DNA from: Curtobacterium sp. MCJR17_020
GTDB taxonomy: Bacteria; Actinomycetota; Actinomycetes; Actinomycetales; Microbacteriaceae
Assembly (NCBI RefSeq): GCF_003234365.2
Contig: NZ_CP126260.1
Coordinates: 2,232,001 to 2,296,000, forward strand
DNA length: 64,000 nt
Direction of reading: 5' to 3'
Every line of letters begins with the position of its first letter. Position 1 is the first letter of the stretch. Both the position numbers and the translations under genes were made by a program. The notes under the pieces are model-generated. The model did no database searches, was not told the origin of the DNA, and was given only the letters and a program-made list of their open reading frames with translations. Shown here piece by piece: positions 35,916-44,891 of the stretch.

Positions 35916-36494
35916 TCACGATCGGTGCCGGTCACGACGGGGTCCGGCCCACGTCGGCGTACTGCCGGCCAGGACCGACCGCAGGACCAGACCGGCGAGC
36001 GGGTCGTCAGCACGGGTCTCGAGGGCGTAGCGCGCCCGTGTCTCGGCGCGGGCCCACGACCCGAGCGCCCACGCGCACCAGGCCCCGAGTGCGAGCGCAC
36101 CCGCGGCTCCGGCCGTACTGTCCACCTGACCACCCTCGGCGCGCCAGACCCGCCAGGCCTCGGCACACCGATCGCCGGCCGTGCGCAGACGAGCGCGGTC
36201 CGGTTCCGGTCCGAGGCCGTGCAACGCCGGCGGCGTCGGGTCGTCGAACGGGTCGAACCCCCGGATGGCCCGCGGATCCGGCTGGTCTCGCGCGGCGAGG
36301 AACGGGATGAGCGCCATGCGGGTGGACAGCGCACCGCAGGCGGTGACGATGGCGATCGCGCCGACGCGGGAGCCAGCGCCGACGCCGGACGTGACCAGCG
36401 CTGCGGCCGCTGCCGGGAGGGTGACCGCCGCCGCGATCTCGCGAGGGAACCGGACTGCGGTGTGGTCGGGGGTGTGTGCCGTCGAGGGGATCAT
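35916..36494 (-). CDS. Uncharacterised protein with an N-terminal membrane hairpin
   Basis: Started at ATG 36494 (MIPSTAHTPDHTAVRFPRE) this is 192 residues; ATG 36503 is an alternative. Two hydrophobic segments (VTLPAAAAALVTSGV, VGAIAIVTACGALSTRMALIPFL) are followed by a charged region and a second hydrophobic stretch, ALALGAWCAWALGSWARAETRA. That last part recalls, weakly, the helical tail of DUF4192 proteins. It is the first gene of the PFNA-like minus-strand run, 31 bases before the FHA gene. Function unknown. Confidence 0.65.
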   Translation of the reverse strand: MIPSTAHTPDHTAVRFPREIAAAVTLPAAAAALVTSGVGAGSRVGAIAIVTACGALSTRMALIPFLAARDQPDPRAIRGFDPFDDPTPPALHGLGPEPDRARLRTAGDRCAEAWRVWRAEGGQVDSTAGAAGALALGAWCAWALGSWARAETRARYALETRADDPLAGLVLRSVLAGSTPTWAGPRRDRHRS

Positions 36495-36560
36495 GCACGC
36501 CATCGAAGCGTGATCCGGGCCTCCAGTCAGGCACGAACCGACCACCTGTGGACAGCAGCG

Positions 36561-36592
36561 CCCCGGCCCATCCTGTGGAGGACGGACCGGGG
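36561..36592 (-). terminator. 13-bp stem hairpin ending the atp-yaaA transcript
   Basis: Arms 36561-36573 and 36580-36592 pair with two mismatches around a 6-base loop. The hairpin starts seven bases past the yaaA stop on the minus strand. Confidence 0.75.
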
Positions 36593-36598
36593 CGATGG

Positions 36599-37360
36599 TC
36601 AGACGGTGACGGGTTCCAGGCTCTCGGCGACCAGGTCCCAGCCGGAGTCGCTGCGTTCGACCACGACGCCGTGCGCGGCGGCCCAGTCGACCAGGTCGTC
36701 CATGGTCGCGACGACCGCTCCGGTGCGCGCGAGCAGCGCGACCAGTCGGCCCTTGGCCGTCTTGTTCCAGTGGTTCAACGCCCGCCGCCGACCGGAGCCG
36801 TCGATGCTCACGACGCGCGGGGCGACCGCGTCCGGGACGGGACCGAGCTGCCGGTAACCCTCGGACCGGAGATCGAGCACCAGGCCGTCCGCCCGTGCGA
36901 CCAGGACCCGGGACGAGGCTGCGGGCCAGTGCGACGCCAGCCGGACCGTCCCGAGCCGGGAGTCGTGCGACAGGCGGTACGCCGGGATCGGGTCACCAGC
37001 ACCGATCGGTCCGAACATGGCCGACTGCACGACCACGTGGTCGTGCCACCACGCCCGCGTCGACGCGTCAGCGGTCTGCGCGCCGAGGGGGTCGTAGAGC
37101 ACCCCCGTGTACCGCTCGATCGCCGGCATCGTGCCCGACGTGTCGAGCTCGAGGTTGCGGAACCGTTCGGCGATCGACTTCGGGCCGAGCTTCAGAGCCG
37201 TCCTGGCCGAGGACTCCTCGGAACTGACAGAGCGGGCCGCGGTGATCACCGCGGCCCGCTCTTCGGCCAGTTCCGGGAACGAGAGTGCACGCAGATCGAG
37301 CGTGCGGCTCGTGTCCCCACCCTCCCGCTTCGTCTCCGAAGGCGGGAGGAGGACGGTCAG
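36599..37360 (-). CDS. yaaA: YaaA (DUF328) peroxide-stress protein, probable CTG start
   Basis: The family signature begins upstream of any ATG or GTG in this frame: LLPPSETKREGGD at the N-terminus, followed by ALKLGPKS, RYTGVLYDPL, and SAMFGPIGAGDPIPAYRLS. The first conventional start (GTG 37249) would delete that conserved N-terminus. CTG at 37360 (giving MTVLLPPSETK, 253 residues) or CTG at 37369, which overlaps the atpC stop as CTGA, are the only reasonable starts. YaaA limits damage from peroxide by lowering free intracellular iron in E. coli. It is the last gene of the ATP synthase operon here. Confidence 0.85.
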   Translation of the reverse strand: MTVLLPPSETKREGGDTSRTLDLRALSFPELAEERAAVITAARSVSSEESSARTALKLGPKSIAERFRNLELDTSGTMPAIERYTGVLYDPLGAQTADASTRAWWHDHVVVQSAMFGPIGAGDPIPAYRLSHDSRLGTVRLASHWPAASSRVLVARADGLVLDLRSEGYRQLGPVPDAVAPRVVSIDGSGRRRALNHWNKTAKGRLVALLARTGAVVATMDDLVDWAAAHGVVVERSDSGWDLVAESLEPVTV

Positions 37361-37365
37361 TCCGG

Positions 37366-37629
37366 TCAGGACGCCAGCGCGGCCTGCCGCGCGACGATCG
37401 TCACCGTGTCGTGCTCCACCGACAGGAAGCCGTCTTCGGCGTCGACCGCGACGGTCGACCCATCGGCCCGCGTGATGCGGACCTGACCCTGCGCGAGGAT
37501 CGCGAGCATCGGCTCGTGTCCCGCGAGGATGCCGATCTGGCCCTCTGTCGTGCGTGCGACGACCATGGTGGTGTCGCCCGACCAGACCTCACGGTCGGCC
37601 GAGACGACGCTCACGCTGAGACCCGCCAT
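37366..37629 (-). CDS. atpC: ATP synthase epsilon subunit, short form
   Basis: This epsilon subunit of the F1 central stalk is only 87 residues (MAGLSVSVVSADREVWSG to RQAALAS), against roughly 120-140 in most bacteria. The N-terminal beta-sandwich is complete (GQIGILAGHEPMLAIL, DGFLSVEHDTVTIVA), but the C-terminal helical hairpin that inhibits ATP hydrolysis is absent. The stop codon is real (TGA at 37366-37368), and yaaA follows immediately. It begins one base after atpD. Confidence 0.92.
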   Translation of the reverse strand: MAGLSVSVVSADREVWSGDTTMVVARTTEGQIGILAGHEPMLAILAQGQVRITRADGSTVAVDAEDGFLSVEHDTVTIVARQAALAS

Positions 37630-37630
37630 G

Positions 37631-39085
<1,455 letters not shown>

Positions 39086-39132
39086 GGCTGGTGCCTTCCT
39101 GAGGGTGGGTATCTGTCCGCGAACGACGCGGA

Positions 39133-40035
39133 CTACTTCTTCTTCGACGAGAGGGCGTCGGCGCCGCCGACGATCTCGGAGATCTGCTGCGTGATCTCCG
39201 CCTGACGCGCGTTGTTCGCGAGTCGGGTGAAGTCACGGATCAGCGAGTCCGCGTTGTCGCTGGCCGCCTTCATCGCCTTCTGACGGGCGGCGTGCTCGGA
39301 AGCAGCCGACTGCAGCATGGCGTTGAAGATGCGGCTCTCGATGTAGACCGGGAGCAGCGAGTCGAGCACCGCATCGGCGTCCGGCTCGAACTCGTAGAGC
39401 GGCAGGGGCTCGTTGCCCTCGGGCTCCTCGACCCCTTCGACGACCTCGAGGGGCAGCAGGCGAACGACCTGCGGCTCCTGCGTCGCCAGGCTGAGGAACC
39501 GGTTGAACACGATGTGGATCTCGTCCACGCCGCCCTCTGCGGTGTCCTGGAGGAACTTCGACACGACGGCGTCGCCGATCTCCTTGGCCGTCGAGAACTC
39601 GGGCTGGTCGGTGTTGCCGACCCACTGCTGCTCCGACGCACGCTCACGGAACGCGAAGTACCCGACGGACTTGCGGCCGACCAGGTAGTAGACGACGTCC
39701 TTGCCCTCGCTGCGGAGCAGGGAGGCGAGCTCCTCGCCCTGCTTGAGGACGTTCGTGCTGAACGCGCCGTTCAGGCCGCGATCCGAGGTGAAGAGCACCA
39801 CGGCCGCACGGGTCGAGGACTCCGGCTCGGTGGTCAGCACGTGGTCGACGTTCGAGAACGTCGCCACGGCCGACACCGCACGCGTCACGGCTCGCGAGTA
39901 CGGGCCGGACGCAGCCATGCGGGCCTGCGCCTTCTGGATCCGCGACGCCGAGATCAGTTCCATCGCGCGAGTGACCTTCTTCGTGGTCTTCGCGGACTTG
40001 ATTCGCTGTCGGTAGACCCGGACCTGCGCTGCCAT
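39133..40035 (-). CDS. atpG: ATP synthase gamma subunit
   Basis: The rotor shaft of F1, 300 residues. The N-terminal coiled-coil helix reads RVYRQRIKSAKTTKKVTRAM and the C-terminal helix RLANNARQAEITQQISEIVGGADAL; the middle has TSDRGLNGAF. It includes a mid-protein acidic insertion (VEGVEEPEGNEPLPLYEFEP). It starts at the base next to the atpA stop. Confidence 0.98.
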   Translation of the reverse strand: MAAQVRVYRQRIKSAKTTKKVTRAMELISASRIQKAQARMAASGPYSRAVTRAVSAVATFSNVDHVLTTEPESSTRAAVVLFTSDRGLNGAFSTNVLKQGEELASLLRSEGKDVVYYLVGRKSVGYFAFRERASEQQWVGNTDQPEFSTAKEIGDAVVSKFLQDTAEGGVDEIHIVFNRFLSLATQEPQVVRLLPLEVVEGVEEPEGNEPLPLYEFEPDADAVLDSLLPVYIESRIFNAMLQSAASEHAARQKAMKAASDNADSLIRDFTRLANNARQAEITQQISEIVGGADALSSKKK

Positions 40036-41664
40036 CTAGCGACGACCCTTGACGATCTGCTCCTGGTCGACGTCCTCGGCGTCTGCCGCATCGAACTGCT
40101 CGGAGCCGAGGGTCTTGCCGTCGCTCGTCTGGAAGCTCTTCGAGAACTCGTCGATCTGCTTCGACATCTCGGCGACGGTCTCGTCGCTGAGCTGGTTCGT
40201 CTCGCGCAGGGTCGTGAGGACCTCGGAGTTGCGACGCAGGTGGTCGAGCAGTTCGGACTCGAAGCGCAGCACGTCCGGCACCGGGACGGTGTCGAGCTTG
40301 CCGTTGGTGCCGGCCCAGATCGAGACGACCTGCTCCTCGACCGGGTACGGCGAGTACTGCGGCTGCTTGAGGAGCTCGGTCAGGCGGGCACCACGGTCCA
40401 GCTGGCGACGCGACGCCTGGTCGAGGTCGGACGCGAACATCGCGAACGCCTCGAGGGAGCGGTACTGCGCCAGCTCGAGCTTCAGCGTGCCGGAGACCTT
40501 CTTGATCGACTTCACCTGGGCGTCACCACCGACGCGGGACACCGAGATGCCCACGTCGACGGCCGGACGCTGGTTCGCGTTGAAGAGGTCCGACTGCAGG
40601 AAGATCTGGCCGTCGGTGATGGAGATGACGTTGGTCGGGATGTACGCCGAGACGTCGTTCGCCTTGGTCTCGATGATCGGGAGACCCGTCATCGAACCGG
40701 CGCCGAGCTCGTCGGACAGCTTCGCGCAACGCTCCAGCAGACGGGAGTGCAGGTAGAAGACGTCACCCGGGTACGCCTCGCGCCCCGGCGGACGACGCAG
40801 GAGGAGCGACACGGCGCGGTAGGCCTCAGCCTGCTTCGACAGGTCGTCGAAGATGATGAGGACGTGCTTGCCGGAGTACATCCAGTGCTGGCCGATGGCC
40901 GAGCCGGTGTACGGGGCGAGGTACTTGAAGCCGGCCGGGTCGGACGCGGGGGCGGCGACGATGGTGGTGTACTCCATCGCGCCGGCGTCCTCGAGCGCAC
41001 CCTTGACGGAGGCGATCGTGGAGCCCTTCTGGCCGATGGCGACGTAGATGCAGCGGACCTGCTTCTCCTCGTCGCCGGACTCCCAGTTGGCCTTCTGGTT
41101 GATGATCGTGTCGATCGCGATGGCCGTCTTGCCGGTCTGGCGGTCGCCGATGATCAGCTGGCGCTGACCACGGCCGACGGGGATCATCGCGTCGATGGCC
41201 TTGATGCCGGTCTGCAGCGGCTGGTGGACCGACTTGCGGGCCATGACGCCGGGAGCCTGGAGCTCGAGGGCGCGACGGCCCTCTGCAGCGATCTCGCCGA
41301 GACCGTCGATCGGGGCGCCGAGCGGGTCGACGACGCGACCGAGGAAGGCGTCGCCGACGGGGGCGGAGAGGACCTCACCCGTGCGGGTGACCTCCATGCC
41401 CTCTTCGATGCCGGCGAACTCGCCGAGCACGATGGCGCCGATCGAGTCTTCGTCGAGGTTCTGCGCGAGGCCGAGCGTGCCGTCCGCGAAGCGGATGAGC
41501 TCGTTCGCCATGACGCCGGGGAGACCCTCGACGTGGGCGATGCCGTCACCGGCGTCGGTGACGTGCCCGACCTCGGCCGTGGAGGCCTTCGTCGGCTCGT
41601 AGTTCGAGACGAAGTCCTTCAGGGCATCACGGATCTCATCGGGGCTGATGGTGATGTCTGCCAT
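40036..41664 (-). CDS. atpA: ATP synthase alpha subunit
   Basis: The 542-residue non-catalytic nucleotide-binding F1 subunit. It has the P-loop GDRQTGKTAIAID, LIIFDDLSKQAEAYR and the C-terminal KSFQTSDG. The 108-base gap before it, to atpH, holds a good ribosome-binding site (AAGGA) and a small 6-bp hairpin (CTGCCG/CGGCAG), but no gene. Confidence 0.99.
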   Translation of the reverse strand: MADITISPDEIRDALKDFVSNYEPTKASTAEVGHVTDAGDGIAHVEGLPGVMANELIRFADGTLGLAQNLDEDSIGAIVLGEFAGIEEGMEVTRTGEVLSAPVGDAFLGRVVDPLGAPIDGLGEIAAEGRRALELQAPGVMARKSVHQPLQTGIKAIDAMIPVGRGQRQLIIGDRQTGKTAIAIDTIINQKANWESGDEEKQVRCIYVAIGQKGSTIASVKGALEDAGAMEYTTIVAAPASDPAGFKYLAPYTGSAIGQHWMYSGKHVLIIFDDLSKQAEAYRAVSLLLRRPPGREAYPGDVFYLHSRLLERCAKLSDELGAGSMTGLPIIETKANDVSAYIPTNVISITDGQIFLQSDLFNANQRPAVDVGISVSRVGGDAQVKSIKKVSGTLKLELAQYRSLEAFAMFASDLDQASRRQLDRGARLTELLKQPQYSPYPVEEQVVSIWAGTNGKLDTVPVPDVLRFESELLDHLRRNSEVLTTLRETNQLSDETVAEMSKQIDEFSKSFQTSDGKTLGSEQFDAADAEDVDQEQIVKGRR

Positions 41665-41772
41665 GGGATTTTCCTTGTGGTTTTCCGGGGCCCTTCGGCT
41701 CCGAGAGGGTGACGCTGCCGGACACGGCAGTTCCCGTTGTGGACTTGGGGAGGAGCGGCTTCGACCGTACGC

Positions 41773-42567
41773 CTAGCCGGCGAGCTGGAGCCGGAGCTCC
41801 GAGAGTCGCGTGGACACGGTGCCGTCGATGACGTCGCCGCCGATCTGCACCCGGACCCCGCCGACGACCGTGGGGTCGACGACCTGGTTGATGCTGATGT
41901 CCTTGCCGTACCGCTCGGACAGACCGCGCGTGACGCGAGCCGACTGGGCGATCGTCAGGGGCGTCGCCGTGACCACGGTCGCGACGAGCTTGCCGGCCTG
42001 CTCCGCCACGATGCGCGAAGCATCGCGGACGATCTCACCGATGCGGCGGCCGCGAGGCTGCTGCACCATGGCCGACACGATCGTGATCGTCTGCTCGGAT
42101 GCCTTGGCACCGAGGAGCCGCTCGACGAGTGCGCCCTTCTGCTGCGCGCTGCCGAGCTTCGTGCCGAGCGCCAGCTCGAGGCCGGCGTCCGAACGGACAG
42201 CGGTCTCGAAGGCGAACAGCTCCGACTCGATCGACGAGTCCGGACCCGCGGTGGCGGCGACGGCGCGGATGCCCGCGTCCTCGATGCCGGCGAGCAGGTC
42301 CTGCTGCGAGGACCAGCGCGAGCCGGCCACCGCGGTCAGGACCGCACGCGTGGCGTCCGACTGGCTGGCGAAGACACGGTCGATGAGGACCTTCTTGCCG
42401 GCCGGGTCGGCCGTCGGGTCGGACAGCAGCCCGAGCAGCTGCGGCGCACCGGCGATCGCACGCCCGGAGGCGAGGATCTCGGCACCCGCGGCCAGGCCGG
42501 CGTTCGAACCGAGGTCCGACAGCACCGCCCTGGTGGACGCGAGTGCTTCTCTGGTAGCGCTGCGCAT
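41773..42567 (-). CDS. atpH: ATP synthase delta subunit, long actinobacterial form
   Basis: The peripheral-stalk OSCP subunit linking F1 to subunit b. At 264 residues it is about 85 residues longer than the E. coli type, in line with other actinobacteria, but it is not fused to a b-type subunit as in mycobacteria. The C-terminal part has VVTATPLTIAQSARVTRGLSE and DPTVVGGVRVQIGGDVIDG, the family signature. Two bases separate it from atpF. Confidence 0.95.
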   Translation of the reverse strand: MRSATREALASTRAVLSDLGSNAGLAAGAEILASGRAIAGAPQLLGLLSDPTADPAGKKVLIDRVFASQSDATRAVLTAVAGSRWSSQQDLLAGIEDAGIRAVAATAGPDSSIESELFAFETAVRSDAGLELALGTKLGSAQQKGALVERLLGAKASEQTITIVSAMVQQPRGRRIGEIVRDASRIVAEQAGKLVATVVTATPLTIAQSARVTRGLSERYGKDISINQVVDPTVVGGVRVQIGGDVIDGTVSTRLSELRLQLAG

Positions 42568-42569
42568 GC

Positions 42570-43124
42570 TCAGTGCTCCCCCGTCTTCGTGGCCTGCGAG
42601 GCCTCGAGGTCGGCGAGGAAGCGGTCGACCACTGCGGTCGACTTGGCGTCGTCCTTGAGCGATTCGCCGATCACGCCGGACGCGAGGTCGAGGGCAAGGG
42701 TGCCCACCTCGGACCGGAGGGACTGGACGGCGCTCTGGCGCTCGGCCTCGATCTGCGCCTGGGCGTTGGCCGTGATGCGTGCTGCATCGGCCGCTGCCTG
42801 CTCGCGGACCTCGTTGCCGATCGCCGTGGCGTCGGCGCGGGCCTGCTCGCGGATGCGGGACGCCTCGGAGCGGGCGTCGGCGAGCTGCTTGTTGTACTCG
42901 TCGAGCGCAGCAGCGGCCTGCTCCTGAGCAGCCTCTGCCTTCTTGATGCCACCCTCGATGGCCTCAGTGCGCTCATCGAGCATCTTCGTGATGCGCGGCG
43001 TGACGACACGCCACATCACCACGAGGATGATGAGGAAGGCCACCGCGGACCACACGATGTCGTACAGCGGCGGAATGAGGGGATTGTGCGTCTCCTCCGC
43101 CGCGATGATGAGTGCGTTGTGCAT
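42570..43124 (-). CDS. atpF: ATP synthase subunit b
   Basis: The 184-residue membrane-anchored stator arm. One N-terminal helix (DIVWSAVAFLIILVVMWRVV) is followed by a long charged coiled coil (RTEAIEGGIKKAEAAQEQAA onward). Position between atpE and atpH is canonical. Confidence 0.97.
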   Translation of the reverse strand: MHNALIIAAEETHNPLIPPLYDIVWSAVAFLIILVVMWRVVTPRITKMLDERTEAIEGGIKKAEAAQEQAAAALDEYNKQLADARSEASRIREQARADATAIGNEVREQAAADAARITANAQAQIEAERQSAVQSLRSEVGTLALDLASGVIGESLKDDAKSTAVVDRFLADLEASQATKTGEH

Positions 43125-43133
43125 CGAGGAACC

Positions 43134-43370
43134 TTAGTTCGTGAAGATGAAGTACGTGGCGATGCCGATGAAGGCCAGGGCCTCGGTGAAGGCGATACCG
43201 ATGTACATGAGGGTCGTCAGGCGGCCCTGGAGCTCGGGCTGGCGGGCGACGGACTCGATCGTCTTGCCGACGACGATGCCGACACCGATAGCCGGGCCGA
43301 TCGCAGCGAGGCCGTAGCCAACCGTCGCGATGTTGCCGTTGATCTCCGCGAGAACGGTCGTTGCGTCCAC
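43134..43370 (-). CDS. atpE: ATP synthase subunit c
   Basis: The 78-residue proton-carrying ring subunit. It has two hydrophobic helices around the polar loop ARQPELQGRL and the essential carboxylate as Glu in FTEALAFIGI. The helix-1 glycine pattern (GLAAIGPAIGVGIVVG) indicates a proton-type ring. Confidence 0.98.
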   Translation of the reverse strand: MDATTVLAEINGNIATVGYGLAAIGPAIGVGIVVGKTIESVARQPELQGRLTTLMYIGIAFTEALAFIGIATYFIFTN

Positions 43371-43431
43371 GTGTTTTCCTTTCGAGGTGCGGGTCCGACG
43401 GTTGCCGGTCCCGTAGGGGGTCAGTGAGGAA

Positions 43432-44292
43432 TCAGTGCTCGTCAGCCAGCGCCAGCTGGATGTAGACGGCGGTGAGGAGCATGAAGACGTAGGCCTGCAG
43501 CAGCGCGACGAGGATCTCGAAGAAGCTGAACGCGATGCCGAACGCGAGGGTCCCGACGCCGAAGGCCTTGAAGCCGAGCGAAGCGTCGAAGAAGAAGAAC
43601 TGCGTGGCCGAGAAGAACAGGACGAGCAGCAGGTGCCCGACGACCATGTTCATCAGGAGTCGCAGGGTGAGCGTCACCGGACGGAGCACGAAGGTCGAGA
43701 CGAGCTCGATCGGCGTCACGATGATGTAAAGGAACCACGGCACCCCGGGCGGGAAGAGCGAGTTCCGGAGGAACGTGCCCGGGTGCTTGCGCAGGCCGGC
43801 GTAGATGAACGCGACGTAGGCGACGATCGCGAGGATCATCGGCATCGCGATGCGACTGGTGCCGGCGAGGTTCATGCCCGGGATCAGACCGGTCAGGTTC
43901 ATGAACAGCACGCCGAAGAAGATCGTCGCCAGGAGCGGCAGGAATCGCTTGCCGTCCTTCTCTCCGAGGTTGTCGAAGGTGTTGCGACGAACGACGTCGA
44001 ACGCGTACTCGATGAACGCCTGACCGCGGTTCGGGACGAGCTTCAGCGCACGGGTTCCCACGAAGGCGAACACCAGGAGCACGGCGACGGCGAAGAAGCG
44101 GATGAGGACGACCCGATCGATCTCGAACGGCGTCCCGGCGAAGAAGATCGCATCCGGGAAGAACTCGTTGATCGACGGACCATGGAACTCGGCGGCCTTG
44201 CTGCTCCCCGCCGCAACGGTGTCAACCGCAGCAGAGAGGGACAGGGGAAGAGCGTGGGATAGCAGCGCTGTCTCCTGTGTCGGCGCGCGCAC
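43432..44292 (-). CDS. atpB: ATP synthase subunit a
   Basis: The 286-residue membrane stator that forms the proton half-channels. It has the essential arginine in TLRLLMNMVVGH and the late helix FEILVALLQAYVFMLLTAVYIQ. The start is uncertain: GTG 44292 opens the frame, but a strong AGGAG lies inside it, seven bases before an in-frame CTG at 44265; both give a plausible hydrophilic N-terminus. It follows the AtpI-like gene. Confidence 0.96.
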   Translation of the reverse strand: MRAPTQETALLSHALPLSLSAAVDTVAAGSSKAAEFHGPSINEFFPDAIFFAGTPFEIDRVVLIRFFAVAVLLVFAFVGTRALKLVPNRGQAFIEYAFDVVRRNTFDNLGEKDGKRFLPLLATIFFGVLFMNLTGLIPGMNLAGTSRIAMPMILAIVAYVAFIYAGLRKHPGTFLRNSLFPPGVPWFLYIIVTPIELVSTFVLRPVTLTLRLLMNMVVGHLLLVLFFSATQFFFFDASLGFKAFGVGTLAFGIAFSFFEILVALLQAYVFMLLTAVYIQLALADEH

Positions 44293-44363
44293 ATCATGGC
44301 ACGCGATGGTGGACGTTGTGGAGGCTTGCCCGCTCCGAGCGAAAGGCTCCGGTGGCGGACTCC

Positions 44364-44401
44364 GAGAAGCCTATCAGGTGCGAGAGGCTTCCCGGCTTCT
44401 C
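44364..44401 (-). promoter_or_regulatory. Alternative hairpins between atpI and atpB
   Basis: The segment GAGAAGCC (44364-44371) can pair with GGCTTCTC (44394-44401, overlapping the AtpI-like stop), while GAAGCCT (44366-44372) can instead pair with AGGCTTC (44385-44391). The two pairings exclude each other. A role in setting subunit a expression is possible but unproven. Confidence 0.35.
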
Positions 44402-44891
44402 AGTTGCGAGGGGTCGGGTTCTCAGCGTCCGCGGAGCCATCGGCCCCGTCGCCTGGCAGCTGCACGCCGATCGGGATGCGGGCCTTCGCCACCGCGACGA
44501 CGTCGATGACCAGGGACCCGACGACCCCCGCGATGATCACGATCGCGAGCACCGGGAAGTCCACCCAGGTGCGGTCCTTCAGCGCCACGAGCAGCACGAT
44601 GAAGACGATGAACTTGAGCAGCCAGGTGCCCATCACGATGCCGAAGAAGGCACCCGAGATCATCTGTCCCTTGGAGACGCGCAGCGCGACGAGGACACTG
44701 ACCGCGGTGAGGCCGAGGAACACCACGCTGAGCACGGCTCCGAGCAGGCCGCCGACGAGCCCGGGAGTGTCGGCGACGAGCAGTCCCACGACTCCCCCGA
44801 CGATCGCCAGGGCGACCGCGAGCACGGCGCCCCACGTGATGATGCGGCGGAACACCGGCCGGACGTGGTCGAGCGCGTTCGGTGCGGTCAC
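44400..44891 (-). CDS. AtpI-like membrane protein
   Basis: Started at GTG 44891 (overlapping the transferase stop as GTGA) this is 163 residues with about four membrane helices (around TWGAVLAVALAIVGGVVGLLV, GGLLGAVLSVVFLGLTAV, FGIVMGTWLLKFIVFIVLL and PVLAIVIIAGVVGSLVIDV). Position directly upstream of atpB is that of AtpI, which helps assemble the c-ring or transport Mg2+ in other bacteria. Sequence resemblance to AtpI is modest. Confidence 0.8.
   Translation of the reverse strand: MTAPNALDHVRPVFRRIITWGAVLAVALAIVGGVVGLLVADTPGLVGGLLGAVLSVVFLGLTAVSVLVALRVSKGQMISGAFFGIVMGTWLLKFIVFIVLLVALKDRTWVDFPVLAIVIIAGVVGSLVIDVVAVAKARIPIGVQLPGDGADGSADAENPTPRN

Noticed and set aside
19295..36503. The locus as a type VII (ESX) secretion system
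   Set aside because: No WXG100 protein, EccB, EccD or intact EccC/FtsK ATPase is visible; only a decayed FtsK-like segment is present, and the core genes match PFNA instead.
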